From contig MGWS01000032.1 of the NCBI GenBank assembly GCA_001801105.1, positions 3,056 to 23,104 on the forward strand: a stretch of DNA of 20,049 bases, written 5' to 3'. This stretch comes from Gallionellales bacterium GWA2_60_18 (GTDB lineage: Bacteria > Pseudomonadota > Gammaproteobacteria > Burkholderiales > Gallionellaceae). Each line of letters opens with the position of its first letter. Position 1 is the first letter of the stretch. Positions 1 to 7,075 of the stretch are shown piece after piece. The notes beneath the pieces were generated by a model, which saw nothing but the letters and a program-made list of their open reading frames with translations, had not been told where the DNA came from and made no database searches. Position numbers and translations under genes: made by a program.

Positions 1-2
1 GC

Positions 3-71
3 AAGAGTTGCAACCCGGACGGCATCGGTCTCTCGCACTATGTGCTGATGGACAAGAAGGCGGCCAAATGA
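3..71 (+). CDS. 3' end of a small upstream gene, possible RiPP precursor peptide (partial)
   Basis: An open frame enters from the left window edge and stops at TGA 69-71. The visible tail is 22 residues, contains one Cys and ends HYVLMDKKAAK. Its stop overlaps the start of the radical SAM/SPASM gene as ATGA (68-71), the arrangement expected for translational coupling. Peptide-modifying SPASM enzymes are commonly encoded directly after their precursor peptide, so this tail is a candidate substrate. The adjacent cobalamin genes recall the CbpA/CbpB peptide-maturase class, but I cannot confirm that family from so short a tail. It could equally be the C-terminus of a longer unrelated protein. Confidence 0.5.
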   Translation, partial: KSCNPDGIGLSHYVLMDKKAAK

Positions 72-1447
72 CGGCTGCTGTTTTGCGCCGGGCCGATGCC
101 AGCCCGGTATTCATCCCCGTGGACATCGGCCACGCTGTTTACGCCGCCGTCACCGACCCGAACACCGCCTTCTGGGCGTTGGTCGACAAGACGCGCATCC
201 GGGAAGAGATTGCTGGCGGCACGCTGCTCGACAGCTATCGGGCCAAGGCCGACAGTTTCGCCCGCGAGCTGCATGCGCTACGCTTCGAGTTGAAACCTTC
301 CGGTGTTTACCTGAATCCGACCGAGCGCTGCAACCTCGATTGCACCTACTGCTACCTGCCCGGCGAGCAGCGCAGCAACGGCAGTCACATGCCGCCAGAA
401 ATGCTGGCCGCCTCGCTCGGCAAACTGCGCGACTACTTCCGCTCGGTGATGCCGGAAGGGCGCAAGCCGCGCGCCATTTTTCACGGCGCAGAACCGTTGA
501 TGAACAAGGCGGCGGTATTCTCCGCCATCGATGCATTTTCCGATGATTTTGTTTTCGGCTTGCAAACCAACGGTACGCTGCTCGATGACGCGGCGCTGGA
601 ATTTCTTACTTCGCGCAACGTCAGCATCGGCCTGTCGCTGGACGGTCCTTTTGCCGGCATCACCGATGCCACGCGCAAAACCTGGGGCGGCAAGAGTGTG
701 CATGACAAGGTACTGGCGGCGATGAAGAAGTTGAAAGGCTATGGCTCGTGGAGCGTCATCACCACCTGCACCACCGAAAACCTGCCCTATCTGACGCAGA
801 TGGTCGAGCTGTTCCATGCCAACGAAGTGCCGACCTGCATGCTCAATACGGTACGCTGCACCCTGCCCGGTGCGCGCGGCGTGAAGCCGGCCGACGGTGA
901 TATGGCCAAGGCGTTTTTTGCCGCCATGGACCGTACACACGAGCTTTATCGTGAAACGGGGCGCAAGCTGATGGTCGCCAATTTCGCCAATATCCTGATC
1001 GGAATTCTCGCGCCGACGGCACGACGGCTGATGTGCGATATCTCACCCTGTGGCGGTGGCCGCGCTTTCTTCGCGCTGGCGGCAGACGGCGGCCTGTATC
1101 CGTGCAGCGAGTTCATCGGCCTGCCACGATTCAACGGCGGCAATTTGCTGGCTGAGGGCGGCGTCGAAGCGGCGCTGGCCTCCACCGCTTTCCAGGCCGT
1201 GACGACGCGCGATGTCGATACTTTCAGCCCCTGCGGCGACTGCGCGATCCGCCATTTCTGCGGCTCGCCCTGTCCGGCCGAGGCACAGGAAATGAATGGC
1301 GGCATGGAGAAGATCGGTGCTTTCTGCGAGTTTTACAAGGAGCAGGTTAACTACGCTCTGCGCCTGATCGCCGACGGCAAGGCCAACGACTACCTGTGGG
1401 ATGGGTGGGACGAGGATACGGAGACGGTATTCGATCTGGCGATGTAA
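68..1447 (+). CDS. Radical SAM/SPASM peptide maturase
   Basis: A 459-residue enzyme expected to use S-adenosylmethionine and several 4Fe-4S clusters to modify a peptide. The radical SAM motif CNLDCTYC (C88, C92, C95) follows an N-terminal domain of about 80 residues. The C-terminal third is a typical SPASM region: Cys before GGGRAFFALAADGG, Cys in YPCSEF, then CGDC, Cx5C, CGSPC and a last Cys in GAFCEFYK, enough for two auxiliary clusters. The ATG at 68 is chosen over an in-frame ATG at 8 because it overlaps the upstream stop (ATGA) and has AAGAAGG seven bases ahead. The location beside cobS/cobC and the small upstream frame suggest a CbpB-like peptide maturase; the enzyme class is secure, the exact subfamily and product are not. 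Confidence 0.9.
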   Translation: MTAAVLRRADASPVFIPVDIGHAVYAAVTDPNTAFWALVDKTRIREEIAGGTLLDSYRAKADSFARELHALRFELKPSGVYLNPTERCNLDCTYCYLPGEQRSNGSHMPPEMLAASLGKLRDYFRSVMPEGRKPRAIFHGAEPLMNKAAVFSAIDAFSDDFVFGLQTNGTLLDDAALEFLTSRNVSIGLSLDGPFAGITDATRKTWGGKSVHDKVLAAMKKLKGYGSWSVITTCTTENLPYLTQMVELFHANEVPTCMLNTVRCTLPGARGVKPADGDMAKAFFAAMDRTHELYRETGRKLMVANFANILIGILAPTARRLMCDISPCGGGRAFFALAADGGLYPCSEFIGLPRFNGGNLLAEGGVEAALASTAFQAVTTRDVDTFSPCGDCAIRHFCGSPCPAEAQEMNGGMEKIGAFCEFYKEQVNYALRLIADGKANDYLWDGWDEDTETVFDLAM

Positions 1448-1514
1448 CTGAGGATGGGTTTTCTTTGAAACTTGAATGCCGATTGCCCCGCCAGTTAGTG
1501 TGTGTCCATTATTC

Positions 1515-1550
1515 TTGGCGTGAAGCGGATCGCCCGCTTCATGGTGCCAA
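1515..1550. terminator. Hairpin between convergent genes, possible terminator
   Basis: TGAAGCGG (1521-1528) and CCGCTTCA (1534-1541) form a perfect 8-bp stem with a 5-nt loop. It is extendable by a G-T and a C-G pair, and by TTGG/CCAA with a bulge. It lies between the stop of the radical SAM gene (1447) and the convergent stop of cobC (1558), where a shared terminator is expected. No T-tract follows on either strand, so a Rho-independent role is uncertain. Confidence 0.35.
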
Positions 1551-1557
1551 ACCGACA

Positions 1558-2154
1558 TCAAGATTGCCTGTGAGGTATCCGTTCCGAGTCGTGAGCGCAT
1601 CGGAGATGCTGGCTGTCTGTGGCGAATTGCACGCAAACTACTGCCCCATATTCCATCTGCCAACCTAGCGTATCCGCCAGCGATACGTCTGCGAACAGCG
1701 CCAGCAGCGCGCGTATGCTGCCGCCGTGCGCGACCAGCGCGATGTGCTGCTGGGGCAGTTGCGCCAAGTCGTGCATGAATCCCTGCGCGCGTTGCATCAG
1801 TTGCTGCGCCGACTCGCCGCCCGGCGGGGCGTAGTCCATCACATCGGCGGCCCACGCGTCGATCTCGTTGTGCGGAATATCGTCCCACGGTTTGCCTTCC
1901 CATGCGCCGAAGTGCTTCTCGATCAAGCGTGTGTCGCTGCGCAGTGGACAGCCTAGCGCTTGCGCCAGATGTTCGCCCAACCGGTGGGCGCGCAGCAGCG
2001 GCGAGGCGATGACGAGTTGCAGCGGCGGCAGGCAATGCAGGATGTTGTTCGCTTCTGTTTCGAAGCTGCCGGCCACGTCGATGTCGAGCTGGCCGTAGCA
2101 GATACCGGACGCGATGTTTGGTTTGGTGTGGCGGATGAGATAGAGCGTTTGCAT
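1558..2154 (-). CDS. cobC: Alpha-ribazole-5'-phosphate phosphatase (histidine phosphatase family)
   Basis: A 198-residue member of the phosphoglycerate mutase-like histidine phosphatases. It has the N-terminal RHT motif (phospho-acceptor H9), a Ser-Pro-Leu-Leu-Arg segment at 51-55, GAWEG with E86, and the second catalytic histidine in VAHGGS (H143). In cobalamin synthesis this enzyme removes the 5'-phosphate from alpha-ribazole phosphate or the late cobalamin phosphate. The ATG overlaps the cobS stop by one base (TGATG), so the pair is an operon with coupled translation. The family alone could also suggest another small-molecule phosphatase; the link to cobS makes the cobalamin role very likely. 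Confidence 0.88.
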   Translation of the reverse strand: MQTLYLIRHTKPNIASGICYGQLDIDVAGSFETEANNILHCLPPLQLVIASPLLRAHRLGEHLAQALGCPLRSDTRLIEKHFGAWEGKPWDDIPHNEIDAWAADVMDYAPPGGESAQQLMQRAQGFMHDLAQLPQQHIALVAHGGSIRALLALFADVSLADTLGWQMEYGAVVCVQFATDSQHLRCAHDSERIPHRQS

Positions 2155-2933
2155 CAAAGTGCGGCGAGCAGGCCCAAGTAAAACGCCAGTTCGGAAAGCT
2201 GCTGCACCGCGCCCAGGCAGTCGCCGGTGTAGCCGCCCAGCCGTTGTTGCAGCCGCCAGGCGAGGTATGCGCGCATCAGCAGGGCAGCGAATGTGGCGGA
2301 GAACAGGGCCGTGGCATCCGCGCCTGCGGCGTATAGCAGGCCTAGTGTGGCGCTGCCGGTGAGCAGCGCGACGGCGAAGCTGAAGCGGCTGAGTTGCTGC
2401 GCGACTGGTTTGGCGCGCGCACTGTCGTCGTCGCGGATGTAGCGCTGGGTGAGCATCAGGCTGGCCGCCATCAGGCGGCTGACGCTGTGTGCCGCGATCA
2501 GTGCGGCGGCGGCGAGCGGCAGCGAGTGTCTGCCGCACAGCTCGAACAGCGCCTGATATTTCAGCAGCAGCGCCAGCACGATGGCGATCACGCCATAGGC
2601 GCCGACACGCGAATCCTTCATGATCGCCAGCATCTTTTCTTTGGTGTGGCCACCGCCGAAGCCGTCGGCAAAGTCGCTCAGGCCGTCTTCGTGGAATGCG
2701 CCGGTGACGAGGATGCTTGCGGCTATGCTCAGGCCCACCGCCAGCGACAGCGGCAGCACCTGCGCGCCCAGATACAGCACGGCGGCGGCGATTGCGCCGA
2801 CGAGCATGCCGACCAGCGGCAGATAGCGCGCGGCCTGTTCGAGTTGTTGCGCGGAATGACCCACCCACGCGGGCACGGGGATGCGCGTGAAGAACTGGAC
2901 GGCGGTGAGGAACAGGCGCAGTTGTCGCAACAT
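2154..2933 (-). CDS. cobS: Adenosylcobinamide-GDP ribazoletransferase (cobalamin synthase)
   Basis: A 259-residue integral membrane enzyme that joins adenosylcobinamide-GDP to alpha-ribazole or its phosphate, the last assembly step of the cobalamin nucleotide loop. It starts like other family members (FFTRIPVP at 14-21). It carries the acidic signature GAFHEDGLSDFADGFGGG at about 78-95, which binds Mg2+ and substrate, and GGYTGDCLGA near the C-terminus. Several hydrophobic segments span the inner membrane. Length is normal. It is the first gene of the cobS-cobC pair. The short upstream region has no room for a cobalamin riboswitch; it holds a tandem 9-bp repeat instead. Confidence 0.95.
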   Translation of the reverse strand: MLRQLRLFLTAVQFFTRIPVPAWVGHSAQQLEQAARYLPLVGMLVGAIAAAVLYLGAQVLPLSLAVGLSIAASILVTGAFHEDGLSDFADGFGGGHTKEKMLAIMKDSRVGAYGVIAIVLALLLKYQALFELCGRHSLPLAAAALIAAHSVSRLMAASLMLTQRYIRDDDSARAKPVAQQLSRFSFAVALLTGSATLGLLYAAGADATALFSATFAALLMRAYLAWRLQQRLGGYTGDCLGAVQQLSELAFYLGLLAAL

Positions 2934-2936
2934 GGC

Positions 2937-2954
2937 TGACAGGTGTGACAGGTG
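2937..2954. repeat. Tandem 9-bp direct repeat upstream of cobS
   Basis: TGACAGGTG occurs twice in immediate succession (2937-2945 and 2946-2954), four bases upstream of the cobS start codon. No ordinary ribosome binding site is visible for cobS at this position. The repeat may be an operator, or just slippage; I know of no regulator with this site. Confidence 0.5.
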
Positions 2955-3047
2955 TAATGAGAGCGCGGTCAGACTAGCAGTGGACGCATGCTATGTCCAT
3001 ATGCAGAGCGCTTTGGCGGGCGCTTTTCTGCTAAAGTGCGCGCCATC

Positions 3048-3229
3048 ATGCATATGACCGGCTACCAGCTTTACGCGCGCCTGCTCGGCTACGTCAAACC
3101 CTATTGGCGCGTCTTTGCGGCATCCACTTCGGTATGGTGGTGGTCGCCGCCACCGAGCCGCTGGTGCCGGCGCTGATGAAGCCGATGCTGGACGGCACCT
3201 TCGTGCACAAGGATCAGGCGATGATGCGT
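3048..3229 (+). pseudogene. 5' remnant of a lipid A export ABC transporter gene (msbA-like), frameshifted and truncated
   Basis: The frame starting at 3048 or 3054 reads MTGYQLYARLLGYVKPYWRV, the typical N-terminus of betaproteobacterial MsbA-type lipid A flippases. At about 3123-3133 the homology moves to another frame and continues as GMVVVAATEPLVPALMKPML, then DGTFVHKDQAMMR. This is explained by loss of one base near 3126. Homology then ends at about 3229, so roughly 60 of some 580-600 codons remain, without the remaining membrane segments or the ATPase domain. A promoter-like TGCTAAAGT (3029-3037) still precedes it. The identification rests on remembered family sequence, not an alignment. 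Confidence 0.7.
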
Positions 3230-3289
3230 AACTGCACCGCATCCAGTCCGCTGTCACAGAGCGCGCTTGAGCCGCTCGGCTTGCCTGTT

Positions 3290-3317
3290 TTCCCGGTATG
3301 TTCTTCGCTGCTAGAAT
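3290..3317 (+). promoter_or_regulatory. Candidate sigma70 promoter of the symporter gene (extended -10)
   Basis: TGCTAGAAT at 3309-3317 is an extended -10 element (TGn plus a one-mismatch TATAAT). The -35 is weak (TTCCCG at 3290-3295, 16-bp spacer), as is common for extended -10 promoters. Transcription would start near 3324, leaving a leader of about 30 nt with the GGAG ribosome binding site at 3340-3343. Confidence 0.4.
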
Positions 3318-3353
3318 GTGCCGCGTCATCTTGATTACCGGAGCCCGTCAGCC

Positions 3354-4790
3354 ATGTTGATCGGTTTTGTCTTTCTGTATTTGATCGTTTCAATCGGCAT
3401 CGGCATGTATGCGGCCACCAAGGTCCACAACGCGCGCGACTACATCACTGCCGGACGTTCGTTGCCGATGTACATCGTGCTGGCCATGGTGTTTGCCACC
3501 TGGTTTGGCGCGGAGACCGTGCTCGGCATCCCCGCCACCTTCATGGAAGAAGACTTGGGCGGCCTGATCTCCGACCCGTTCGGCGCCTCGCTGTGCCTGG
3601 TCCTGTTCGGTCTGTTCTTCGCGCGCAAGCTCTATCGCATGAACCTGCTCACCATCGGCGACTTCTATCGCCAGCGCTATGGACACAAGGTCGAGGTCAT
3701 CGCCGGTATCGCCATCGCGCTGTCCTATCTCGGCTGGGTATCGGCGCAGGTCACCGCGCTGGGGCTGGTGTTCAACGTATTGTCCGACGGCCAGATCACC
3801 CAGGCGCAGGGCATCCTCATCGGCGCCGCTATTGTGCTGATGTATACGCTGTACGGCGGCATGTGGTCGGTGGCCATGACCACCTTCGTCCAGATGATCG
3901 TCATCGTCATCGGCCTGATCTACATCTCGGCGCTGCTAGCCGACATGACCGGCGGCGTCGCGCCGGTGATCGAGCACGCGGCCAACAACGCCAAATTCCA
4001 TTTCTGGCCAGAGATGAATGCGGTGGCCATGGTCGCCTTCATCTCCGGCCTGCTGACCATGGGCTTCGGCTCCATCCCGCAGCAGGACGTGTTCCAGCGC
4101 GCCAACTCCTCCAAGAACGAGAACGTCGCGGTGTGGGGCACGGTGCTGGGCGGTGTGGCCTATTTCCTGTTCGCCGCGGTGCCGTTGTTCATGGCCTACT
4201 CGGCCAACCTGATCGACCCGGCGCTGGCCGCGCAGTGGCTCGCCGATGACAGCCAGAAGCTGTTGCCGGAGCTGGTCAAGGCGCACCTGCCGATGTTCGC
4301 CCAGGTGATCTTCTACGGCGCCTTGCTGTCGGTGATCATGAGCACCGCATCAGGTACCCTGCTCGCCCCTTCGGTCACATTATCCGAGAACGTGCTCAAG
4401 GGCTGGATCACGCGCAAGAACCTGTCGGACCACAAGATGCTGGAGATGACGCGCTGGGTGGTGGGGGTCTTCTCGGGGTGCGTCACGCTCTACGCGCTGT
4501 GGGCGCTGGACCATGAGACCGGCATCCACCAGATGGTGGAGAATGCCTACAAGGTGACGCTGGTGCTGGCCTTTACGCCGCTGGTGGCGGGGCTGTACTG
4601 GAAGCGTGCCACGACGCTCGGTGCCTATCTGGCGATGGGCCTGGGTGTGGCGACCTGGCTGCCGATGGAGTTCCTGGTGCCGGAAGCCGATCTTCCGCCG
4701 CAATTTGCCGGCTTTCTGATGAGCGTCGTCGGCATGGTCGCCGGTTCACTGCTGTCCGGGCCGGCGCCTCATCGCGCTTCCCACGGTTAG
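3354..4790 (+). CDS. Sodium:solute symporter family transporter (substrate unknown)
   Basis: A 478-residue polytopic membrane protein of the SSS/SSF family, which couples solute uptake to the Na+ gradient. Family marks are the first helix (about 2-21) followed by ARDYITAGRSLP, the FATWFGAETVLGIPA segment (about 47-61), YGGMWSVAMTTFVQ (167-180), and GFGSIPQQDVFQRA (237-250), which matches the classical family signature. About 12-13 hydrophobic helices are visible and the length is usual. The ATG at 3354 has GGAG ten bases upstream; an in-frame ATG at 3318 would add a non-homologous N-terminus. It sits between the msbA remnant and the Pho box of phoB, so no operon partner reveals the substrate. 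Proline, pantothenate, acetate or sugar transport cannot be separated by eye. Confidence 0.9.
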   Translation: MLIGFVFLYLIVSIGIGMYAATKVHNARDYITAGRSLPMYIVLAMVFATWFGAETVLGIPATFMEEDLGGLISDPFGASLCLVLFGLFFARKLYRMNLLTIGDFYRQRYGHKVEVIAGIAIALSYLGWVSAQVTALGLVFNVLSDGQITQAQGILIGAAIVLMYTLYGGMWSVAMTTFVQMIVIVIGLIYISALLADMTGGVAPVIEHAANNAKFHFWPEMNAVAMVAFISGLLTMGFGSIPQQDVFQRANSSKNENVAVWGTVLGGVAYFLFAAVPLFMAYSANLIDPALAAQWLADDSQKLLPELVKAHLPMFAQVIFYGALLSVIMSTASGTLLAPSVTLSENVLKGWITRKNLSDHKMLEMTRWVVGVFSGCVTLYALWALDHETGIHQMVENAYKVTLVLAFTPLVAGLYWKRATTLGAYLAMGLGVATWLPMEFLVPEADLPPQFAGFLMSVVGMVAGSLLSGPAPHRASHG

Positions 4791-4805
4791 TTCCGGGGGG
4801 CGCCA

Positions 4806-4845
4806 TTGTCATCTCCCTGTCATGAAATTTTCATACCCTTGCAAT
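4806..4845 (+). promoter_or_regulatory. Pho box array (PhoB binding sites) upstream of phoBR
   Basis: Four 7-mers recur at exact 11-bp spacing: TTGTCAT (4806-4812), CTGTCAT (4817-4823), TTTTCAT (4828-4834) and TTGCAAT (4839-4845). The middle pair, CTGTCAT-GAAA-TTTTCAT, is close to the E. coli Pho box (two CTGTCAT-type repeats separated by four bases). The array lies 25 bases before the phoB start, so phoBR is probably activated by its own phosphorylated PhoB under phosphate limitation. No confident -10 hexamer can be assigned in the short remaining space. Confidence 0.8.
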
Positions 4846-4870
4846 CCTGAACGATAGCGGGGGAATAACG

Positions 4871-5557
4871 ATGAGTGCGAAGATACTGGTGGTGGAAGAC
4901 GAGCCGGCGATCCTGAAGCTGCTCGAATTCAACGTCATGCAGGCCGGCTTCCAGGTGCTGCGCGCGGAGGATGCCGACAGCGCATGGCGCCAGATCCGCG
5001 ATACCCTGCCGGACATGATATTGCTGGACTGGATGCTGCCGGGCACCAGCGGCTTGGTGCTGGCGCGGCAGCTGCGCGCCGATGCGCGCACCCGCGACAT
5101 CCCCATCATCATGTTGACCGCGCGCGGCGACGAGCGCGACAAGATACTGGGGCTGGAGTCCGGCGCGGACGATTACATCACCAAACCGTTCTCGCCGCGC
5201 GAACTGATGGCGCGCATCCGTGCCGTGCTGCGCCGCCATGCCCCGCAATTGCCGGATGAGACGGTGGCGGCGGGCGGTCTCGAGCTGTCGCCCTCGGCGC
5301 ACCGGGTGAGCGTGAAAGGCGTGCCGGTGGAACTGGGGCCGACCGAGTTCCGCCTGCTGCACTTTTTCATGACCCATGCGGAACGCGTGTATAGTCGCAC
5401 GCAACTGCTCGACCAGGTGTGGGGCACCCAGGTGTTCGTCGAGGAGCGCACGGTGGACGTGCATATCCGCCGCCTGCGCGCCGCGCTGGAGGCGTCCGGA
5501 ATGGACGCGCTAATCCAGACGGTGCGCGGCAGCGGTTACCGATTTTCCGTGAATTGA
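4871..5557 (+). CDS. phoB: Phosphate regulon response regulator PhoB
   Basis: A 228-residue OmpR-family response regulator. The receiver domain (1-120) has the acidic pocket E9/D10, the phospho-acceptor D53 in LLDWMLPG, T83 and K105, the same numbering as E. coli PhoB. The C-terminal winged helix (about 130-228) contains [25 protein letters not shown], the recognition-helix stretch [12 protein letters not shown] and the final GSGYRFS. It is followed after nine bases by phoR and preceded by a Pho box array, which fixes the identity as PhoB rather than another OmpR-type regulator. The ATG has a GGGGGAA stretch five bases ahead. On phosphorylation it should bind Pho boxes and activate phosphate acquisition genes. 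Confidence 0.95.
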   Translation: MSAKILVVEDEPAILKLLEFNVMQAGFQVLRAEDADSAWRQIRDTLPDMILLDWMLPGTSGLVLARQLRADARTRDIPIIMLTARGDERDKILGLESGADDYITKPFSPRELMARIRAVLRRHAPQLPDETVAAGGLELSPSAHRVSVKGVPVELGPTEFRLLHFFMTHAERVYSRTQLLDQVWGTQVFVEERTVDVHIRRLRAALEASGMDALIQTVRGSGYRFSVN

Positions 5558-5566
5558 GGGGATGCA

Positions 5567-6868
5567 TTGCAGGATTTCTGGTTCAGGCTGCTCTTGCCGG
5601 TCGCAGCCAGCGCGCTGTTTGCGCTGCTGTTGTGGGGCGTCTTTTCGGCCAGCGTAGCCCTGTCGTTCATGCTGCTGGTGCTGCTGATATTCATGGCGCG
5701 CCATGCGCGGCAGCTGTTCAGGCTGGAGCGTTGGCTGGACGATCCGCGCATCGAGACCATTCCGGAGGCGGAAGGTTTCTGGGACGAGGTGTTCTCGCAG
5801 CTGTACAAGATGGTGAAGCTGCACCAGCAGACCCGGCGGGACCTGGCGGCAGAACTGCAACATATCGAACAGGCCACCGCCGCGCTGCCGGAAGGTGTGG
5901 CGATCCTGAACGAGGCGAACCGCATCGAGTGGAGCAACCCGCTTGCCCAGCGCCACTTCGACCTGGATCCCGAGCATGATGTCATGCAGGACATCACTTA
6001 TCTGGTGCGCCAGCCGGAATTCATCGATTATCTCCAGAAGGCGGATTTTGCCCAGCCGCTGGTGATGCGCCCGGCGCGCCACGGCGACATGGTGCTGTCC
6101 ATCAAGCTGATTCCCTATGGCGCGAACAAGCGCCTGCTGATCAGCCGCGATATCACGCAGCTCGAACGCATCGAGGCGATGCGGCGCGACTTCGTCGCCA
6201 ATGTGTCGCATGAATTGCGCACGCCGCTGACTGTGGTGAACGGCTTTGTCGAGAACCTGCAAGACATGCCGGACATGCGTCAGGAGGATGCGCGGCAGGC
6301 CTTGCAGCTGATGGCCGAGCAGACCCGGCGCATGGATCACCTGGTGGCCGACCTGCTGGCTTTGTCCAGCCTGGAGAACGACCAGAATCCGCTACGCGAG
6401 GAAAAGGTGGAGATGAAACCGCTGCTTGAAGACGTGCTCCGCGAAGGGCAACTGCTGGATGGCGGCAAACGCGAACTGCGCCTCGAGATGTCTTGCGGCG
6501 AGAACCTGTCGGGCAACCGCGAGGAGTTGCGCAGTGCGTTCGGCAACCTGCTCAGCAACGCCATCCGCTACACGCCGGAAGGCGGGACTATCCTGCTACG
6601 CTGGGAGAAACGCGACAGCCATCCGGTGTTCGCGGTACAGGACAGCGGCATCGGCATCGCGCCGCAGCACATCCCGCGCCTGACCGAGCGTTTCTACCGC
6701 GTGGACCGCAGCCGTTCGCGCGAGACCGGCGGTACCGGGCTGGGGCTGGCGATTGTCAAACATGTCGCGATGCGCCATCAGGCCCGGCTGGATATCACAA
6801 GCGAAGAAGGCAAAGGCAGCACCTTCGCGCTGGCGTTTCCGGCCAGGCGCGCGATCCATCCGGGTTGA
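5567..6868 (+). CDS. phoR: Phosphate regulon sensor histidine kinase PhoR (TTG start)
   Basis: A 433-residue inner-membrane histidine kinase partnering PhoB. Two adjacent hydrophobic segments (about 7-26 and 30-43) form a minimal hairpin with almost no periplasmic loop, as in PhoR, which reads phosphate status through the Pst/PhoU complex rather than a ligand. A PAS-like region follows (about 100-200), then HisKA with FVANVSHELRTPLT (H215), the N box NLLSNAIRYTPEGG (about 327), DSGIGI, ERFYRVD and GTGLGLAIVKH. The start is TTG: GAGGGG at 5556-5561 overlaps the phoB stop and lies five bases before TTG 5567, whereas the nearby ATG at 5562 is in another frame. Its stop is directly followed by the inverted-repeat region. 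Confidence 0.94.
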   Translation: MQDFWFRLLLPVAASALFALLLWGVFSASVALSFMLLVLLIFMARHARQLFRLERWLDDPRIETIPEAEGFWDEVFSQLYKMVKLHQQTRRDLAAELQHIEQATAALPEGVAILNEANRIEWSNPLAQRHFDLDPEHDVMQDITYLVRQPEFIDYLQKADFAQPLVMRPARHGDMVLSIKLIPYGANKRLLISRDITQLERIEAMRRDFVANVSHELRTPLTVVNGFVENLQDMPDMRQEDARQALQLMAEQTRRMDHLVADLLALSSLENDQNPLREEKVEMKPLLEDVLREGQLLDGGKRELRLEMSCGENLSGNREELRSAFGNLLSNAIRYTPEGGTILLRWEKRDSHPVFAVQDSGIGIAPQHIPRLTERFYRVDRSRSRETGGTGLGLAIVKHVAMRHQARLDITSEEGKGSTFALAFPARRAIHPG

Positions 6869-6869
6869 A

Positions 6870-7059
6870 TTGAACCTGGAGCCGCAGTTGACCGCTCGAT
6901 TTGTTACTCGACAGCACGATTTACTCTTTCAGCCGGTTGGTGAGTTCGCTACGTGGCGGATTGCACAGTTTTTGCGGCGCATGGTGGTGTTGCAACGCCT
7001 TGCCCTGCACCGCAAAAACAGCACACTCCACCACGTTCAACTACGGTTTCCAGGTTGAA
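6870..7059. repeat. Non-coding segment bounded by imperfect 24-bp inverted repeats
   Basis: The left arm (6870-6893) begins TTGAACCTGGAGCCGCAG and the right arm (7035-7059) ends GGTTTCCAGGTTGAA. Reverse-complemented, they agree at about 20 of 25 positions with one indel. A second, perfect 10-bp inverted repeat lies inside: GTTTTTGCGG (6968-6977) and CCGCAAAAAC (7010-7019). No convincing gene is present between phoR and the convergent gene at 7076. The layout fits a small non-autonomous element or a decayed insertion sequence. No clear target duplication is visible, and the boundaries are my estimate. Confidence 0.45.
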
Positions 7060-7075
7060 AAAAGGCAGCCCGTTC

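Noticed and set aside
8..67. Upstream ATG at 8 as the radical SAM gene start.
   Set aside because: The 20 extra residues overlap the upstream frame and look non-protein-like; the ATG at 68 has a ribosome binding site and an ATGA overlap.
2934..3047. Possible cobalamin riboswitch upstream of cobS.
   Set aside because: The gap is only about 110 nt and lacks the B12-box and conserved core; only a tandem 9-bp repeat is present.
6968..7019. GTTTTTGCGG/CCGCAAAAAC inverted repeat as a bidirectional terminator.
   Set aside because: The T-run is in the 5' arm and the A-run in the 3' arm, the reverse of an intrinsic terminator, and the loop is 32 nt.
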